Assembly (NCBI GenBank): GCA_017448985.1
Contig: JAFSKL010000011.1
Coordinates: 1-38,046, forward strand
Direction: 5' to 3'
DNA length: 38,046 bases
From: Paludibacteraceae bacterium
Lineage (GTDB): Bacteria; Bacteroidota; Bacteroidia; Bacteroidales; Paludibacteraceae
In this document: in pieces, positions 14,694 to 22,741 of the stretch
Position numbering within the stretch: position 1 is the first letter of the stretch
Layout: the number at the start of each line of letters is the position of its first letter
The notes under the pieces: generated by a model
Seen by the model: the letters and a program-made list of their open reading frames with translations, nothing else
What the model was told of the DNA's origin: nothing
The model's database searches: none
Made by a program: the position numbers and the translations under genes

Positions 14694-14778
14694 GGAAAGA
14701 TGGCAGAGTGGTCTATTGCGTCGGTCTTGAAAACCGAAGTACGGAGACGTACCGGGGGTTCGAATCCCTCTCTTTCCG
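14694..14778 (+). tRNA. tRNA-Ser (anticodon UGA)
   Basis: Acceptor stem GGAAAGA (14694-14700) pairs with TCTTTCC (14771-14777), discriminator G at 14778, no encoded CCA. The anticodon loop CTTGAAA gives UGA. A long variable arm with stem GTACG...CGTAC and the T-arm GGGTTCGAATCCC complete a class II tRNA. Confidence 0.95.
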
Positions 14779-14914
14779 CAAAACTTTGACTTGGTTTGCT
14801 GTGCAGGCGGCTTACCTCCTCGCCCGATACAAGATAAATGCGGACGTAGCCCATGTGGCTAAGAATTCTCACAATTCTCATGCAATTTTTTATCTTTTTG
14901 GAATCATTTTGGCT

Positions 14915-15110
14915 ATTTAAATATTCATTAATCATTTCCCTGGTTATTCCCTACCATTACCGTGGTAATCCTAGACCATTACCCTGATATCACCCTAATC
15001 ACACCTTACTCATCCTTTCATCATTCTATCATTCCGTCATTTCTTCATTAAATTTTGTATGGCGATATTGGCAATATTGACGACATGAGACTCTGAGACT
15101 TTGAGACACT
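14915..15110 (+). repeat. Long gene-free stretch of degenerate short repeats before rsfS
   Basis: The 426-bp gap between tRNA-Ser and rsfS (14779-15204) has no credible gene. It holds a decayed series rich in CATT, ATCC and ACC (14925-15014, with the palindrome ATTACCGTGGTAAT), four octads CTTTCATC, ATTCTATC, ATTCCGTC, ATTTCTTC (15015-15046), two nonads GCGATATTG and GCAATATTG (15062-15079), and three octads GAGACTCT, GAGACTTT, GAGACACT (15087-15110). The rsfS promoter follows at 15154. Confidence 0.75.
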
Positions 15111-15153
15111 TTTTCTCTATTTTTTGATTATTTTGCGCTTTTTTTTGATTTTA

Positions 15154-15185
15154 TTTGCATATATGCAAAATTTGTTGTACCTTTG
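15154..15185 (+). promoter_or_regulatory. Promoter of rsfS-ftsH
   Basis: TTTG at 15154-15157 and the consensus TACCTTTG at 15178-15185 are 20 bp apart. The extended motif TTTGTTGTACCTTTGCA recurs on the minus strand upstream of ttcA. The start codon is about 20 bp further on, so the leader is very short. Confidence 0.8.
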
Positions 15186-15204
15186 CACCGCATTTTATAG
15201 GCTT

Positions 15205-15570
15205 ATGAAAGAAATCAGTACAAAGAAACTGCTGGATACCATCATCGAAGGTATCCGAAACCGGAAAGGACAACGGATTGTGACCATCGATTTGCGCAAG
15301 ATCAAAGAGGCGCCGGTGGAGTTCATGCTTATCTGTGAGGGACAGAGTAACACACAAGTGTCGGCTATTGCCGACGAGGTGGATGATTTTGTGCGGACCA
15401 ACACCCATGTGCACCCGCTCAGCGTCTCGGGACAAGAGAACGCCGAATGGATAGCCATGGACTACGGCTCTATTTTCGTCCATATCATGCAACGCGAACC
15501 CCGTGCTTTCTACGACATCGAACACCTCTGGGCAGATGGGAAGGTGACGGAACTTCCTGAGGTTTTATAA
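15205..15570 (+). CDS. rsfS: Ribosomal silencing factor
   Basis: RsfS binds L14 on the 50S subunit and blocks subunit joining when nutrients are short. The start ATG 15205 (MKEISTKKLLDTIIEGI) lies just behind the promoter; the longer frame would begin upstream of the transcription start. The 121 residues carry the family core VTIDLRKIKEAPVEFMLICEG, QVSAIADEVDDF, GQENAEWIAMDYGSIFVHIM and REPRAFYDIEHLW. rsfS followed by ftsH is the usual Bacteroidota order. Its stop codon is inside a heptad array. Confidence 0.95.
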   Translation: MKEISTKKLLDTIIEGIRNRKGQRIVTIDLRKIKEAPVEFMLICEGQSNTQVSAIADEVDDFVRTNTHVHPLSVSGQENAEWIAMDYGSIFVHIMQREPRAFYDIEHLWADGKVTELPEVL

Positions 15571-15594
15571 TGAATAATTAATAATGAATAAAGA
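15567..15594 (+). repeat. Heptad array spanning the rsfS stop codon
   Basis: Units ATAATGA, ATAATTA, ATAATGA, ATAAAGA; TAA 15568-15570 is in the first unit. The array is roughly the reverse complement of the array at 15633-15667, so the pair can fold into a stem. Confidence 0.88.
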
Positions 15595-15632
15595 ATATTT
15601 TTTTTCGAAGCAACACGCCATACGAGATAATC

Positions 15633-15667
15633 ATTATTCATTAATCATTAATCATTAATCATTAATC
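15633..15667 (+). repeat. Heptad array before ftsH
   Basis: Units ATTATTC then four exact ATTAATC, followed by a partial ATT just before the ftsH start at 15677. Confidence 0.92.
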
Positions 15668-15676
15668 ATTGAATCT

Positions 15677-17749
15677 ATGGCAGACAACAAGAACAAACCG
15701 CGGCGAACGCCGCAAAGCAATAAGAACAATGCTCCGGGCGGGCCGAGACGCTGGCTCAGTATCTTGTTCTACACGCTCGCTTTCGTGCTCCTCGGGTACT
15801 ATATGTTCGGCGACAAGGACGGTTCCAAAGCCTCCAAAGAGATCAGTTATACCAAACTGTGCTCCTATATCGAAGTAGGCGCTATCGATCGTATTGACCT
15901 GACGGACGACCTCATCGCCAAAGCGAATGTCAAGCCGCAGAGTTACACCCTCGTCTTTGGTACACAAGGTGACGGCGAACAGGCACGAGGTACACTCAAA
16001 GCGCAAGTGCCTTCCATGGAGGAGTTCTCCAAGTATATCGACTCGGTCAATGCCACCCGCAAAGCGGAAGGACAGGCGAACATCGACCTCACGCTCAGCA
16101 AGAGTCACGACTACTGGTACCTTATTCTCGTCAATATCTTGCCGTTTGTGCTCATCGTGCTCTTCTTTGTGTTCATGAGCCGCGGTATCGGTAATATGGG
16201 CGGAGCCGGCGGTATCTTCGGCGTCGGACGCGCACAGGCGCAACTCTTCGACAAAGACAAGAAAGACAAAGTGACCTTCAAGGATGTGGCAGGCCTCTAC
16301 GGTGCCAAACAGGAGGTACAGGAGATAGTCGAATTCCTCAAAAACTCCAAGAAATATACCGAGATCGGAGCCAAGATTCCCAAAGGCGCTTTGCTCGTAG
16401 GCCCTCCGGGAACGGGTAAGACGCTTCTCGCCAAGGCCGTCGCTGGTGAAGCGGCGGTGCCGTTCTTCTCCATGTCCGGTTCTGACTTCGTGGAGATGTT
16501 CGTCGGCGTGGGTGCCAGCCGTGTGCGCGACCTCTTCCGCCAAGCCAAGGAGAAAGCACCTTCCATCATCTTCATCGCCGAGATTGATGCCATCGGTCGC
16601 AGCCGAAGCAAAGGTCTGATGACCGGCGGTAACGATGAACGCGAATCGACCTTGAACCAGCTCCTGACCGAGATGGATGGTTTCGGTACTAACTCGGGTG
16701 TCATCATCCTTGCCGCCACCAACCGCGCTGATGTGCTCGATGCCGCATTGCTCCGCGCTGGACGATTCGACCGGCAGATACATGTGGAACTGCCTGACCT
16801 GCAGGAACGTAAGGAGATCTTCCAAGTGCATCTTCGCCCGCTCAAACTGGACGAAACGGTGGACATCGATTTCCTCAGTAAACAGACTCCGGGATTCTCC
16901 GGCGCCGACATCGCCAATGTGTGCAACGAAGCGGCGCTCATCGCTGCGCGTGGGAACCGCAAGAAAATAGGCAAACAGGACTTCATGGATGCCGTCGATC
17001 GTATCGTGGGCGGTCTCGAACGCAAGAACAAGATCATGACCGAAGAGGAGAAACGCTCTATCGCTTGTCACGAAGCCGGTCATGCTACCATCAGTTGGCT
17101 GCTCCGTTGGGCTAACCCGCTCGTCAAAGTGACCATCGTTCCGCGTGGCATGGCACTCGGTGCGGCTTGGTACCTGCCCGAAGAAAGACAGCTGACCAAT
17201 GAGGACCATATACTCGACGAACTCTGTTCGCTCTTAGGCGGACGAGCTGCCGAACAACTGTTCCTGAATCAGACTTCCACCGGAGCACTTAACGACTTGG
17301 AGCGGGCTACCAAACAGGCCTTTGCCATGGTCGCATACTACGGCATGAGCGACCGGCTCAAGGATGTCAGCTTCTACGATTCGACCGGCCGTTATGACTA
17401 CGGCTTGGTCAAGCCCTATTCGGACGATACGGCCAAACTGATTGACCAGGAGACGCAGCGCATCATAGCCGACCAGATGGCGCGCGCCAAGCAGATCCTG
17501 ACCGACAATGCCGAAGGACATCATCAGCTGGCACAACTGCTCATCGAACGCGAGGTGATCACTTCCGAAGATGTGGAACGCATCCTCGGACCGCGTCCCT
17601 GGAAGAGCCGTGGAGACGAACTGCTCGAAGTGAACGCCGCTTTGGCCGAGGCCGAGCAGCCCAAGAAGAAACCGTCCCGCAAGAAAAAAGCACAACCCGC
17701 CGAACCAACGGAATCCACCGAACCAACGGAAACAACTCAAACTACATAA
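15677..17749 (+). CDS. ftsH: ATP-dependent zinc metalloprotease FtsH, Walker B altered
   Basis: FtsH is a membrane hexamer that pulls out and degrades membrane and some soluble proteins. The 690 residues have two membrane helices (about 28-46 and 152-173), Walker A GPPGTGKT (242-249), the pore loop [27 protein letters not shown], zinc site HEAGH (465-469) and third ligand Asp540. Oddly, the Walker B region reads [12 protein letters not shown]: Ala301 stands where the family has Asp, with the catalytic Glu kept. GCC for GAC is a one-base change, so a base error is possible. The tail is Lys-rich and then an EPT/EST repeat. Confidence 0.95.
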   Translation: MADNKNKPRRTPQSNKNNAPGGPRRWLSILFYTLAFVLLGYYMFGDKDGSKASKEISYTKLCSYIEVGAIDRIDLTDDLIAKANVKPQSYTLVFGTQGDGEQARGTLKAQVPSMEEFSKYIDSVNATRKAEGQANIDLTLSKSHDYWYLILVNILPFVLIVLFFVFMSRGIGNMGGAGGIFGVGRAQAQLFDKDKKDKVTFKDVAGLYGAKQEVQEIVEFLKNSKKYTEIGAKIPKGALLVGPPGTGKTLLAKAVAGEAAVPFFSMSGSDFVEMFVGVGASRVRDLFRQAKEKAPSIIFIAEIDAIGRSRSKGLMTGGNDERESTLNQLLTEMDGFGTNSGVIILAATNRADVLDAALLRAGRFDRQIHVELPDLQERKEIFQVHLRPLKLDETVDIDFLSKQTPGFSGADIANVCNEAALIAARGNRKKIGKQDFMDAVDRIVGGLERKNKIMTEEEKRSIACHEAGHATISWLLRWANPLVKVTIVPRGMALGAAWYLPEERQLTNEDHILDELCSLLGGRAAEQLFLNQTSTGALNDLERATKQAFAMVAYYGMSDRLKDVSFYDSTGRYDYGLVKPYSDDTAKLIDQETQRIIADQMARAKQILTDNAEGHHQLAQLLIEREVITSEDVERILGPRPWKSRGDELLEVNAALAEAEQPKKKPSRKKKAQPAEPTESTEPTETTQTT
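17702..17737 (+). repeat. Nonad array at the end of ftsH
   Basis: Four 9-bp units GAACCAACG, GAATCCACC, GAACCAACG, GAAACAACT encode Glu-Pro-Thr-like triplets at the FtsH C-terminus. A looser AAACTACAT repeat continues across the stop codon up to the next start. Confidence 0.75.
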
Positions 17750-17760
17750 ACTACACTTAA

Positions 17761-20568
17761 ATGAAACGACTACTATTTAACATCGCCCTGCTCTGTGCAG
17801 CGATCACTCTCGTGGCGCAAGAGGCGCCGGAGAAACTGCCGATGGACCCGGATGTCCGTTACGGCAAGTTGGACAACGGACTGACCTATTACATCCGTCA
17901 TAACGAGCAGCCCAAACAACGTTGTGAGTTCCATATCGCCCAAGCCGTGGGTGCCATCCTCGAAGAGGACCATCAGAACGGACTCGCTCACTTCCTCGAG
18001 CACATGGCCTTCAACGGCACCGAGCATTTCCCGGGCAAAGGCATCATCAACTATTTCGAATCGGTGGGAGTCAACTTCGGCGGTAACATCAACGCCTATA
18101 CCTCCATCGACGAGACCGTTTATCGCCTCTCGGACGTGCCCACTTACCGCGAAGGCATCGTTGATAGTGCCCTGCTTGTGATGCATGACTGGAGCTGCGG
18201 CTTGTTGCTCCTGCCGGAAGAGATAGACGCGGAGCGTGGCGTCATACTTGAAGAGTGGAGAACAGGACGGACCGCAAGACGACGTATCTGGAAAGAACTG
18301 AACGCGAAGATGTACCCGGGTACCCAGTACGCCAAGCGTGATGTCATCGGCGATACCGCCGTCATCAACAATTTCGAGTATCAGGCCATCCGCGACTACT
18401 ATAAGAAATGGTACGGACCTGACAACCAGGCTATCATCGTGGTAGGTGACATCGATGTGGATGCCATCGAAGCGAAGATCAAAGCTCTCTGGGCAGAGGT
18501 GCCGAGACGAGAGAACTACGGCGAGAGACCGCTCTACACCGTTAACCATAACGACAAACCGCTGGTGGCTATCGTTACCGATCCCGAGGCTGAGCAGAGT
18601 ATGATTCACCTCGAGTACAAGTTCGATCAGCTGCCCGAAGCTTTCCACTCAACGGCTCAGGCCTATATGCTCGACATGGTTCGGCATCTGGCCTGCGACA
18701 TGCTGAACAACCGCTTCTCAGAGCTGGCGCTCGATCCCAATGCCTCGTTCATCGGAGCCTATGCATACTATGGCGAGACCGCCAAGAAAATGGACGCGTT
18801 CAATGCCATCTATGTGCCCAAAGAGGGCCGTGAGACCGAGGCTTACAACGACCTCCTTTTCCAACTGGAGAAGATGCACCGTTACGGCTTCACTCAGAGC
18901 GAACTGGACCGCGTGAAAAGCGAGAAACTGAACTCGATGGAGAAACTGTTCAACGAGCGTAACACGCGTCAGAACATCACGCTTGCCCGTGAGTGTATCC
19001 GTCATTTTGAGGACGGCGAACCGATGCCGGGCATCCAATGGGAGTACGATTTTGTGCAGGCTACACTGCCTCTCCTATCGCTTGATGCGGTCAATAACAT
19101 GGCCAAAGCGCTTATCCATGACAACCCGACTGTAGCTATTTCCGGACCGCAGAAAGAGGGTGTAAACCTGCCTGCCGAAGAGACCATCCTCGCTTCGCTG
19201 GCTGCCCAGCACGATCTTGCTATCGAAGCACCCGTGGAAGAGGCGTTCGATTCCGAGCTCGTCAAGAAAGCGCCACGTGCCGGTAAGATCAAGAGTGTGG
19301 AGCGCAACGAACAGCTCGGCGTGACTGAATGGAAACTGGCCAACGGCGTCAAGGTGGTATTCAAAACGACTGACTTCAAAGCCGACGAGATCCTGATGCG
19401 CGGTTTCTCCAAAGGTGGTCTGAGCCAAGTGAAGACCGAAGACCTGCCTTCCGCCCAGATAGCCACCTCCGTGGTTGAGCTGTCCGGCTTGGGACGCTTC
19501 TCCGCTACCCAACTGGAGAAAGCGCTGTCCGGCAAGACTGTCAGCGTCAGCCCCGAGATATCCGATACACGCGAGCAACTGCTCGGCTCGTCCAGCATCA
19601 AGGATTTTGAGACGATGCTCCAGCTGACTTACCTCTATTTCACGGGCGTTCGTCGGGACGAGAAAGCCTACGAGACGCTTGTGGCCATGATGCGCAACCA
19701 GCTTGCTAACCGCGACAAGAACCCTAAGACGACCTTCACCGATTCGATTCAGATGATGAGCACCAACCACTCGGAGCGAACGATCATCTTCGACCTTAAT
19801 GTGCTCGATCGCATCAGCCTGGACAAGGCGTTGGAGATCTTCAAAGCCCGTTTTGCCAACCCTGCGGACTTCACCTTCATCTTCGTGGGCAACATCAATG
19901 CCGAGGATCCCAAAGTGAAGGAACTGGTGTGTACCTGGCTCGGCGGACTCAAGACCAAGAAATGCAGCCATGAGGAGGTCATCGACCATCATGAGACGGT
20001 TGCGCTCGGCAAACAGAAGAACTATTTCAGCCGTCAGATGGAGACGACCACGGCTTCCAACCGTATCCAGTTCACATCCTACGACATGCCGTACTCGGTA
20101 GCCAATGACCTCAATATGGAGATCATCGGTCGCATCCTCCGTACACGTTACCTCGAGTCCATCCGCGAACGCGAAGGCGGTTCCTACGGCGTGGGCACTT
20201 ACGGCTATATGATCATTCTGCCCAGACCGCGTGCCGGACTCATCATGCAGTTCGATACCGATCCGCAGAAACAGGCCCGACTGATGGAGATCATCTACGA
20301 GGAAGTACAGACCATCATCGACAACGGACCGCTGGCCAGCGACCTGCAGAAGGAGAAAGAGTCCATGATCAAGGACTTTGCCGAGAACCTCGAGCAGAAC
20401 ACATATTGGCGTCAGGAAATGTTCATGTACTACATGTACGGCCTGGACGAGATCAGCGGTTACAAAGAGGCTGTTGAGGCCATCACTGCCGAAACGGTAC
20501 AATCGACTCTCAAGCAGCTCGTTGCCGCCGGCAATGTATTCGAAGTGGTCATGTTCCCTGAGAACTGA
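17761..20568 (+). CDS. M16-family zinc metalloprotease (insulinase-like), exported
   Basis: The 935-residue protein has a signal peptide (MKRLLFNIALLCAAITLVAQ) and two M16 halves. The first carries the inverted zinc motif HFLEH at 77-81 and the third ligand Glu158, exactly 76 residues later, in AERGVILEEW. The second half (from about 510) has no such motif, as expected for the inactive half of the clam-shell. These enzymes degrade peptides in the periplasm. It starts 11 bp after ftsH, so quality control inside and outside the membrane may be co-expressed; lpxB follows after 20 bp. Confidence 0.93.
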   Translation: MKRLLFNIALLCAAITLVAQEAPEKLPMDPDVRYGKLDNGLTYYIRHNEQPKQRCEFHIAQAVGAILEEDHQNGLAHFLEHMAFNGTEHFPGKGIINYFESVGVNFGGNINAYTSIDETVYRLSDVPTYREGIVDSALLVMHDWSCGLLLLPEEIDAERGVILEEWRTGRTARRRIWKELNAKMYPGTQYAKRDVIGDTAVINNFEYQAIRDYYKKWYGPDNQAIIVVGDIDVDAIEAKIKALWAEVPRRENYGERPLYTVNHNDKPLVAIVTDPEAEQSMIHLEYKFDQLPEAFHSTAQAYMLDMVRHLACDMLNNRFSELALDPNASFIGAYAYYGETAKKMDAFNAIYVPKEGRETEAYNDLLFQLEKMHRYGFTQSELDRVKSEKLNSMEKLFNERNTRQNITLARECIRHFEDGEPMPGIQWEYDFVQATLPLLSLDAVNNMAKALIHDNPTVAISGPQKEGVNLPAEETILASLAAQHDLAIEAPVEEAFDSELVKKAPRAGKIKSVERNEQLGVTEWKLANGVKVVFKTTDFKADEILMRGFSKGGLSQVKTEDLPSAQIATSVVELSGLGRFSATQLEKALSGKTVSVSPEISDTREQLLGSSSIKDFETMLQLTYLYFTGVRRDEKAYETLVAMMRNQLANRDKNPKTTFTDSIQMMSTNHSERTIIFDLNVLDRISLDKALEIFKARFANPADFTFIFVGNINAEDPKVKELVCTWLGGLKTKKCSHEEVIDHHETVALGKQKNYFSRQMETTTASNRIQFTSYDMPYSVANDLNMEIIGRILRTRYLESIREREGGSYGVGTYGYMIILPRPRAGLIMQFDTDPQKQARLMEIIYEEVQTIIDNGPLASDLQKEKESMIKDFAENLEQNTYWRQEMFMYYMYGLDEISGYKEAVEAITAETVQSTLKQLVAAGNVFEVVMFPEN

Positions 20569-20588
20569 TAACTGAATTCGGATGGCTG
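20561..20588 (+). repeat. Degenerate heptads at the M16 peptidase-lpxB junction
   Basis: Units AGAACTG, ATAACTG, AATTCGG, ATGGCTG run into the lpxB start ATGGCC. The stop TGA of the peptidase is split over units one and two. The repeat is weak. Confidence 0.5.
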
Positions 20589-21701
20589 ATGGCCAAGTAT
20601 TTCCTCATAGCAGGCGAAGCCTCAGGGGATACACACGCTGCTTCGCTCGTGGAGCAGATTCGTCAGCGTGATCCCGAAGCGCTTTTCATAGGACTCGGCG
20701 GCGACCGGATGGCCGCCGCCGGAGTTCGTCTTGTCCAGCATATACGCCTTATGGCCTATATGGGTTATGTGGAAGTGATCAAACACTCTGGACAGATACG
20801 CCGTAACTTCCGCCTGACGGAGCAAGCCCTCCTCGCGGAGCGCCCGGATGTGCTCATCCTCATCGACTATCCGTCCTTTAACCTCCGCATCGCCGCTTTC
20901 TGCCGGAAACACCTGCCTGATACCCGCATCACTTACTATATCCCGCCCAAAGTGTGGGCGTGGAAACGCAGACGAATCCATACAATCGCCCGCCTCTGTG
21001 ACCGGGTACTCGGTATCTTCCCCTTCGAGCCCGACTTCTATGCACAGTACGGCTACCAATGTACCTATGTAGGGAATCCCACCGCAGAAGTCTTACAGCG
21101 TCAGCGGTCTGACAGCGTTAGCGGTCTTACAGCGCAGCGGTCTGTGATTGCGATTTTGCCCGGCTCCCGTCCTTTTGAGATTCACAAGTGCTTGCCTAAG
21201 ATGTTATCCGCTGCCCGCCGTTTCCAGGACTACCGCATCGTGGTCTGTGCCGCTCCGGGCATCAGCGATGAGGCCTATTTGCCTCTCTTGCGCGAAGGCG
21301 AGACGCTCACGCGGGATACCTATACGGCCGTTCGTGAGGCTAGAGCGGCTATCGTCAATTCCGGCACAGCCACGCTTGAGACAGCCCTTTTGCATTGCCC
21401 GCAAGTAGCGGTCTATCAAGTCGCTTGTCCCCATTTGGTGGGCCTCATCCTCCGATGTGCACACTCGCTCATCTTCTCTATCCCGTACTTCACGCTCGTC
21501 AATATCATCACCGGACAAGAGACCATCAAAGAGTGTATCGCCAACCGCTTCACGGTGGACAACATAGCCGCCGAACTGCAACGCCTGTTGACAGACGAGG
21601 ACTATCGAAAAAAAATGCTCGCTTCCTACGAACATCTCTCACAAACCTTAGGCACCCTCCCGGCTTCGGTCACGGCAGCCGAACTCATCACATCGAAATA
21701 A
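20589..21701 (+). CDS. lpxB: Lipid-A-disaccharide synthase
   Basis: LpxB joins UDP-2,3-diacylglucosamine and lipid X to the lipid A disaccharide at the inner membrane. The 370-residue GT19 protein shows IAGEASGDTHAASLVEQI, GLGGDRMAAAGV, MGYVEVIKH, DYPSFNLRIA, YYIPPKVWAWKRRR, FPFEPDFY, the phosphate loop ILPGSRPFEI and NSGTATLETAL. Between VGNPTAEV and AILPGSR the expected short linker is replaced by a Gln/Arg/Ser-rich piece encoded by three 17-bp repeats. The start ATG 20589 is set by the conserved MAKYFLIAGEASGD. Confidence 0.95.
   Translation: MAKYFLIAGEASGDTHAASLVEQIRQRDPEALFIGLGGDRMAAAGVRLVQHIRLMAYMGYVEVIKHSGQIRRNFRLTEQALLAERPDVLILIDYPSFNLRIAAFCRKHLPDTRITYYIPPKVWAWKRRRIHTIARLCDRVLGIFPFEPDFYAQYGYQCTYVGNPTAEVLQRQRSDSVSGLTAQRSVIAILPGSRPFEIHKCLPKMLSAARRFQDYRIVVCAAPGISDEAYLPLLREGETLTRDTYTAVREARAAIVNSGTATLETALLHCPQVAVYQVACPHLVGLILRCAHSLIFSIPYFTLVNIITGQETIKECIANRFTVDNIAAELQRLLTDEDYRKKMLASYEHLSQTLGTLPASVTAAELITSK
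21093..21142 (+). repeat. Three 17-bp in-frame repeats inside lpxB
   Basis: Three copies at 21093-21109, 21110-21126 and 21127-21142 (the last one base short). Each copy joins an ACAGCG part and an AGCGGTC part, so it is itself an 8+9 structure. The copies are out of phase by length, and encode QRQRSDSVSGLTAQRS. Confidence 0.88.
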
Positions 21702-21966
21702 ACAGCGCCGCCAATATATACGGCATCGCACCGATCAGCACACCTTTCGCCAGGCGCCAGGTGTCGGTCGTGTAGAAGACGAAAAGCAGCGCCAAGTCCG
21801 GGAATACACTCACCAGCAGCAATTTGCTCAGCACTCCGCCTGCCTGAAACTGCAAAGTCTGCAACGGATACCATAGGTGCATCACTTCGATGTAGGTCAG
21901 CCCGAACGCCGCCGGTAGTATTAGTCCGACCAGTATGCCTATCCAATAGCGGTCAAAGCGATCCAT
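21688..21966 (-). CDS. Small membrane protein of unknown function
   Basis: From ATG 21966 the product has 92 residues (97 from the alternative start at 21981) and three hydrophobic segments: about 8-25, 43-63 and 68-88, numbered from MDRFDRYW. No family is recognised. It begins inside the end of surE (14-bp overlap), hence probably translated with it, and its end overlaps the end of lpxB on the other strand by 14 bp. A small membrane protein beside lpxB and surE is common in Bacteroidales, which supports a real gene. Confidence 0.7.
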   Translation of the reverse strand: MDRFDRYWIGILVGLILPAAFGLTYIEVMHLWYPLQTLQFQAGGVLSKLLLVSVFPDLALLFVFYTTDTWRLAKGVLIGAMPYILAALFISM

Positions 21967-22699
21967 ATTCCGTCCAATCAAGCGTCAACGGGGTGATGGC
22001 CAACAGCTGATGATTCATCGCCCATATATCCGTATCCGTAGCCGAAGGCTCGTCGTTGATGAAATCGCCCGCCAATTTCCATGCGCTGAGCACACCCTCC
22101 GGCTTTTCGCCCTCTATTGGTACCAGTTCGTTTGCCCAATGACCTGCACACTGACGCGTCCAGCGAATCCCTTCTATCTCGCCTACCGGAGCATTGATAT
22201 TGAAGCATGTCCGCGCCGCTATCCCTTCCTCGAACAGGTGTTGCGTTACCTCGCTGAGGTAGGGTTGCAGCCAATGCAGATCGACATCCGGCTCATGGCT
22301 GTTGATCGACCATCCGATAGCCGGAATACCCTTTTCCGCTGCCACCAGACAAGCACCAATAGTGCCCGAATACATCGCGTTAATCGAGGCATTGCTGCCA
22401 TGATTGATACCCGAAACGATAAGGTCGATAGGCTTGTCTTTGAACACTACCTCACGGGCTAATTTGATACAATCCGCCGGCGTACCGTTGGTCACATACA
22501 CCTCCGCGCCGTTCAGGTCGTGTTCTTCTACACGCGTCAAACAGATAGGCTTATCCACGGTGATACACGCCCCGTTACCGCTCCGCGGACCATCCGGTGC
22601 AATCACCGTTACATGACCTAACTTAGTCATTTCTTTGGCTAACAAACGGACACCTGCCGTTCCCCAGCCGTCATCGTTAACTACAACTATATTTACCAT
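21953..22699 (-). CDS. surE: 5'/3'-nucleotidase SurE
   Basis: SurE is a metal-dependent nucleoside monophosphatase. I start at ATG 22699 (MVNIVVVNDDGWGTAGVRLL), the conserved N-terminus; the upstream codon at 22714 lies in a heptad array. The 248 residues include NDDG (metal Asp pair), APDGPRSGNGACIT with the Ser/Asn loop, VTNGTPADCIKLA, DLIVSGINHGSN and YSGTIGACLVAAEKGIPAI. It follows glmM after 18 bp and overlaps the small membrane protein. Confidence 0.95.
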   Translation of the reverse strand: MVNIVVVNDDGWGTAGVRLLAKEMTKLGHVTVIAPDGPRSGNGACITVDKPICLTRVEEHDLNGAEVYVTNGTPADCIKLAREVVFKDKPIDLIVSGINHGSNASINAMYSGTIGACLVAAEKGIPAIGWSINSHEPDVDLHWLQPYLSEVTQHLFEEGIAARTCFNINAPVGEIEGIRWTRQCAGHWANELVPIEGEKPEGVLSAWKLAGDFINDEPSATDTDIWAMNHQLLAITPLTLDWTEYGSL

Positions 22700-22700
22700 T

Positions 22701-22741
22701 TTTCTAATTTCCAACGACTAACGATCAATGACCAATGCCAT
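22701..22741 (+). repeat. Heptad array at the glmM-surE junction
   Basis: Units ACGACTA, ACGATCA, ATGACCA, ATGCCAT at 22714-22741, with TTTCTAA and TTTCCA before them. The glmM stop and its last codons (ALVIDR) are made of these units. ATGACCA and ATGATCA units return in the LRR gene at 37572. Confidence 0.8.

Noticed and set aside
15662..17209. A 515-codon frame opposite ftsH and a 475-codon frame (19075-20502) opposite the M16 peptidase gene
   Set aside because: Both are composition shadows of strongly supported genes on the other strand.
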